From positions 1 through 9,293 of the forward strand of contig JAHFVB010000158.1 in NCBI GenBank assembly GCA_023264755.1: 9,293 nt of DNA, written 5' to 3'. Shown in pieces: positions 6,938 to 9,293 of this stretch. Position 1 is the stretch's first letter. Every line of letters begins with the position of its first letter. Origin of the DNA: Mycobacterium sp. GTDB taxonomy: Bacteria; Actinomycetota; Actinomycetes; Mycobacteriales; Mycobacteriaceae. Below the pieces are notes generated by a model that ran no database searches, had not been told where the DNA came from, and was given only the letters and a program-made list of their open reading frames with translations. The position numbers and the translations under genes are program-made.

Positions 6938-6943
6938 TACGGT
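6938..6943 (+). promoter_or_regulatory. Putative -10 element of the aldo/keto reductase gene (leaderless)
   Basis: TACGGT fits the mycobacterial TANNNT -10 consensus and is followed by 6 nt and then ATG 6950. Transcription would begin at or next to the start codon. An alternative reading is that GGTGAAG (6941-6947) is a ribosome site, but it would sit only 2 to 4 nt from the ATG, which is too close to be typical. Confidence 0.45.
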
Positions 6944-6949
6944 GAAGAC

Positions 6950-7921
6950 ATGAAGTACTTGGAAGTCGACGGAGTCGGACAGGTCAGCCGGATCGGACTG
7001 GGCACCTGGCAGTTCGGGTCGCGGGAATGGGGCTACGGCGACCAGTACGCCTCCGGCCCGGCTCGCGACATCGTGCAGCGCGCACTCGCCCTTGGCGTCA
7101 CGCTGTTCGACACCGCCGAGATCTACGGCACCGGCAAGAGCGAGCGCATCCTCGGCGAGGCGCTCGGCGAGCAGCGCAGCAAGGTCGCGGTGGCCAGCAA
7201 GATCATGCCGATCGCCCCCTTCCCCGCGATCGTCAAACAACGCGAGGCGGCCAGCGCCAAACGCCTGCAACTGGACCGCATCCCGCTCTACCAGGTCCAC
7301 CAGCCCAACCCCGTGGTCCCCGATTCGGTGATCATGCCGGGCCTGCGCGAGCTACTCGACGACGGCAAGATCGGCGCGGTCGGCGTCTCGAACTACTCGC
7401 TGGAGCGCTGGAAGAAGGCCGATGCCGCGCTCGGCCGCCCGGTCATCAGCAACCAGGTGCACTTCTCGCTGGCCCACCCGCAAGCGCTCAAGGACCTGGT
7501 GCCGTTCGCCGAACGCGAGCATCGCATCGTCATCGCCTACAGCCCACTGGCACAAGGCCTGTTGGGCGGCAAGTACGGCCTCGACAATCGCCCCGGCGGC
7601 GTCCGGGCGCTGAACCGGCTGTTCGGCACCGAGAACCTGCGCCGCATCGAGCCGCTGCTGCAGACGCTGCGCGACGTCGCGGCCGAGGTCGACGCGAAAC
7701 CGGCGCAGGTAGCGCTGGCCTGGCTGATCCAGCTGCCCGGCGTCGTCGCCATCCCCGGAGCGTCCAGCGTCGAACAACTCGAGTTCAACGTCGCCGCCGC
7801 GGACATCGAGCTCAGTGCCGCGGCGCACGACGCGCTCACCACGGCCGCCAAGGCCTTCCGGCCGGTGTCGTCGGCCCGCTTCCTCACCGACCTGGTACGC
7901 GAACGGCTGCCCTTCGGCTGA
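6950..7921 (+). CDS. Aldo/keto reductase, Rv2298-like
   Basis: A 323-residue cytosolic NADPH-dependent oxidoreductase with a TIM-barrel fold that reduces aldehydes or ketones; the physiological substrate is unknown. The catalytic tetrad is complete: Asp54 and Tyr59 in LFDTAEIYG, Lys84 in VASKIMP and His117 in YQVHQPNP. GVSNYS (145-150), the Gln169/His171 region and IPGASSVEQLEFN (268-280) form the substrate and cofactor pocket typical of the family. The whole sequence closely resembles, from memory, M. tuberculosis Rv2298, also 323 residues, which supports ATG 6950. An in-frame ATG at 6860 would add 30 residues, but they are encoded by the inverted repeat and show no domain. The gene is divergent from the methyltransferase and may share regulation through the palindrome between them. 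It ends 140 bp before the decarboxylase gene. Confidence 0.95.
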   Translation: MKYLEVDGVGQVSRIGLGTWQFGSREWGYGDQYASGPARDIVQRALALGVTLFDTAEIYGTGKSERILGEALGEQRSKVAVASKIMPIAPFPAIVKQREAASAKRLQLDRIPLYQVHQPNPVVPDSVIMPGLRELLDDGKIGAVGVSNYSLERWKKADAALGRPVISNQVHFSLAHPQALKDLVPFAEREHRIVIAYSPLAQGLLGGKYGLDNRPGGVRALNRLFGTENLRRIEPLLQTLRDVAAEVDAKPAQVALAWLIQLPGVVAIPGASSVEQLEFNVAAADIELSAAAHDALTTAAKAFRPVSSARFLTDLVRERLPFG

Positions 7922-8027
7922 CCCGTCGTGCGAGTCCTCACAGCCGGGCGTCGGTTCGCGGTCACCCGATCGACGGCTAGCGTTCGCCCGCCGATCGCCT
8001 ACCCGACGGCGACCTGGTGCCACGCTT

Positions 8028-8044
8028 TGATCGAAACTCGATCA
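8028..8044. promoter_or_regulatory. Operator-like palindrome upstream of the decarboxylase gene
   Basis: TGATCGA, a 3-nt spacer AAC, then TCGATCA: perfect 7-bp arms. The centre lies 26 nt before ATG 8062. The size suits a dimeric helix-turn-helix repressor, but no regulator gene is adjacent. The rest of the 7922-8061 gap holds no other clear signal apart from AAAGG at 8050-8054, 7 nt before the start, as a plausible ribosome site. Confidence 0.4.
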
Positions 8045-8061
8045 GCGCGAAAGGCCCAGGA

Positions 8062-9293
8062 ATGTCCGATAATTCGCATGCCTACAACAGTGTCTGGCAG
8101 CTGCGTGGCGACTCGTGGTGCCGCCTCGAGGAGGCCGCCGACCGGCTGACGCGCACCAGCACCGTCGGCGAGCTCAAGGAGCACTACCTCGAACTCTGCC
8201 GGGGTCTGCTGGCGACGCTGACCCCGCTCGAGCCGTACTGGGCCTACCCCGGCTCCCCGCAATTCGCCAAGGTGCAGCGGCTGTTCAACTCGGGTCACTA
8301 CGACAAGTTCGCCCACGCCGTCACCCGCATCAACCGGGCGCTGACCACGGAGTCGTACCGCAGCGGCGAGGTCGACACCGCCGGCTTGGACGAAACCGAC
8401 ATGTTCCCGCCCGACCCCAGGACGCTCGAACAGCAGCCGGTGACCAAGAAGGAGCAGCTCTACTTCGAGGTGCTCGTCGTCGAGAAGATGACCGAGGCCC
8501 AGGAGCGCGCCCTGCGCAAGGAGGTACGCAGCTGGCGCCGCCCCGACGACGAGTTCGTCTACGAACTGGTCGTGGTGGCCAGCGGCGACGAGGCACTGAT
8601 CGCCGCCCGGCTCAACGTCAACCTGCAGGCCGTCGTGATCCGGCGCCGCTTCAGCCATCAGTCCACCCGCGACCTCACCAGCTTGGCGGAGTTCGTCGAC
8701 AGCCGGGTGTCCGAGGACCTCGACGATCACAAGTCCCCCGACGAGCGGGCCCAGATCCTGGCCGCGTCACTGCACGAGTTGCGTCCCGAACTCGACCTCT
8801 ACCTGATGACCGAAATCGACGTCGAGCAGATCGCCGGCCGGCTCGGCCCGTCCTTCCGCCGCGTCTTCCACGCCCGCGAAGGCGTACTCGAACTACACCT
8901 GTCGATCCTGCACGGAGTCGCCGAGCGCTACCGCACGCCCTTCTTCAGCGCGCTCAAGCAGTACAGCCACCGCCCCACCGGCGTGTTCCACGCGCTGCCG
9001 ATCAGCCAAGGCAAGTCGATCGTCAACTCGCACTGGATCAAGGACATGGTCAGCTTCCACGGGCTGGACGTGTTCATGGCCGAAACCTCGGCGACGTGCG
9101 GCGGACTGGACTCGCTGCTGGAACCGACCGGCCCGCTGCGCGAGGCCCAGCAGCTGGCCGCCGCGGCCTACGGCTCGCGGCACACCTACTTCGTCACCAA
9201 CGGCACGTCGACGGCCAACAAGATCGTCACGCAGTCGCTGGTGGCGCCCGGCGACATCGTGCTGCTGGATCGCAACTGCCACCAGAGCCACCA
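8062..9293 (+). CDS. PLP-dependent Orn/Lys/Arg decarboxylase, fold type I, Rv2531c-like (3' partial)
   Basis: The frame is open from ATG 8062 to the window end (410 complete codons), so the C-terminal part is missing. AAAGG at 8050-8054 supports this start. The family decarboxylates a basic amino acid to a polyamine or diamine using pyridoxal phosphate. The PLP domain begins near residue 291 (TPFFSALKQY, then GVFHALPISQGKSI). It continues with FMAETSATCGGLDSLLEPTG (338-357), the cofactor-phosphate loop TNGTSTANK (379-387) and DRNCHQSH (403-410), whose His407 should stack on the PLP ring. The lysine that forms the Schiff base lies beyond the window. Residues 133-270 look like the receiver-like wing domain (YFEVLVVE, VYELVVVASGDEALIAARL, RPELDLYLMTE). 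Residues 1-125 are a further helical extension with EPYWAYPG at 57-64. From memory this layout matches M. tuberculosis Rv2531c (947 aa). Which amino acid is used cannot be told. Confidence 0.92.
   Translation, partial: MSDNSHAYNSVWQLRGDSWCRLEEAADRLTRTSTVGELKEHYLELCRGLLATLTPLEPYWAYPGSPQFAKVQRLFNSGHYDKFAHAVTRINRALTTESYRSGEVDTAGLDETDMFPPDPRTLEQQPVTKKEQLYFEVLVVEKMTEAQERALRKEVRSWRRPDDEFVYELVVVASGDEALIAARLNVNLQAVVIRRRFSHQSTRDLTSLAEFVDSRVSEDLDDHKSPDERAQILAASLHELRPELDLYLMTEIDVEQIAGRLGPSFRRVFHAREGVLELHLSILHGVAERYRTPFFSALKQYSHRPTGVFHALPISQGKSIVNSHWIKDMVSFHGLDVFMAETSATCGGLDSLLEPTGPLREAQQLAAAAYGSRHTYFVTNGTSTANKIVTQSLVAPGDIVLLDRNCHQSH

Noticed and set aside
7967..7997. Possible terminator after the aldo/keto reductase
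   Set aside because: The stem is two 4-bp pieces (CGAT/ATCG and CGGC/GCCG) split by a 3-nt bulge with a 12-nt loop and no T-run; too weak in GC-rich DNA.
1..9293. Mobile island, phage or toxin-antitoxin system
   Set aside because: No integrase, transposase, tRNA, phage or toxin gene is visible. All genes are housekeeping or metabolic types with uniform GC-rich codon use.

Overview
The window looks like chromosome of a mycobacterium, most likely a Mycolicibacterium-type environmental or rapid-growing species. It is strongly GC-rich with G/C-ending codons. The aldo/keto reductase and the amino acid decarboxylase both resemble, from memory, the M. tuberculosis proteins Rv2298 and Rv2531c. Two genes appear to start with leaderless transcripts (a -10 hexamer followed within 6 to 7 nt by the start codon), a layout common in mycobacteria. 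The species assignment is inference.

Bases 1-5690 hold the end of a potassium-uptake operon, all on the + strand: kdpB (5' end missing), kdpC, kdpD and kdpE. KdpB and KdpC belong to the KdpFABC high-affinity K+ pump. KdpD (sensor kinase) and KdpE (response regulator) form the two-component system that switches the pump on. The genes are packed tightly: 1 nt between kdpB and kdpC, 8 nt between kdpC and kdpD with the chosen start, and a 4-nt ATGA overlap between kdpD and kdpE. Pump and regulators are therefore probably co-transcribed and translationally coupled. KdpC is unusual in carrying a large four-cysteine insertion.

Bases 5691-6017 lie between the convergent ends of kdpE and a minus-strand methyltransferase gene and code for nothing convincing. 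They are filled with repeats: a GT-rich 19-bp degenerate tandem array, then a 99-bp unit present twice 135 bp apart. Each copy of the 99-bp unit contains a long imperfect hairpin.

Bases 6018-7921 hold a divergent pair: a class I SAM-dependent methyltransferase (-) and an aldo/keto reductase (+). Their putative leaderless promoters flank a perfect 21-bp inverted repeat. After a 140-bp gap with a small operator-like palindrome, bases 8062-9293 hold the first 410 codons of a PLP-dependent Orn/Lys/Arg decarboxylase with a long N-terminal extension, cut by the window end.

I see no tRNA, rRNA, transposase, phage gene or CRISPR array. I found no convincing undescribed multi-gene system. The most unusual material is the non-coding repeat and palindrome architecture and the KdpC insertion.
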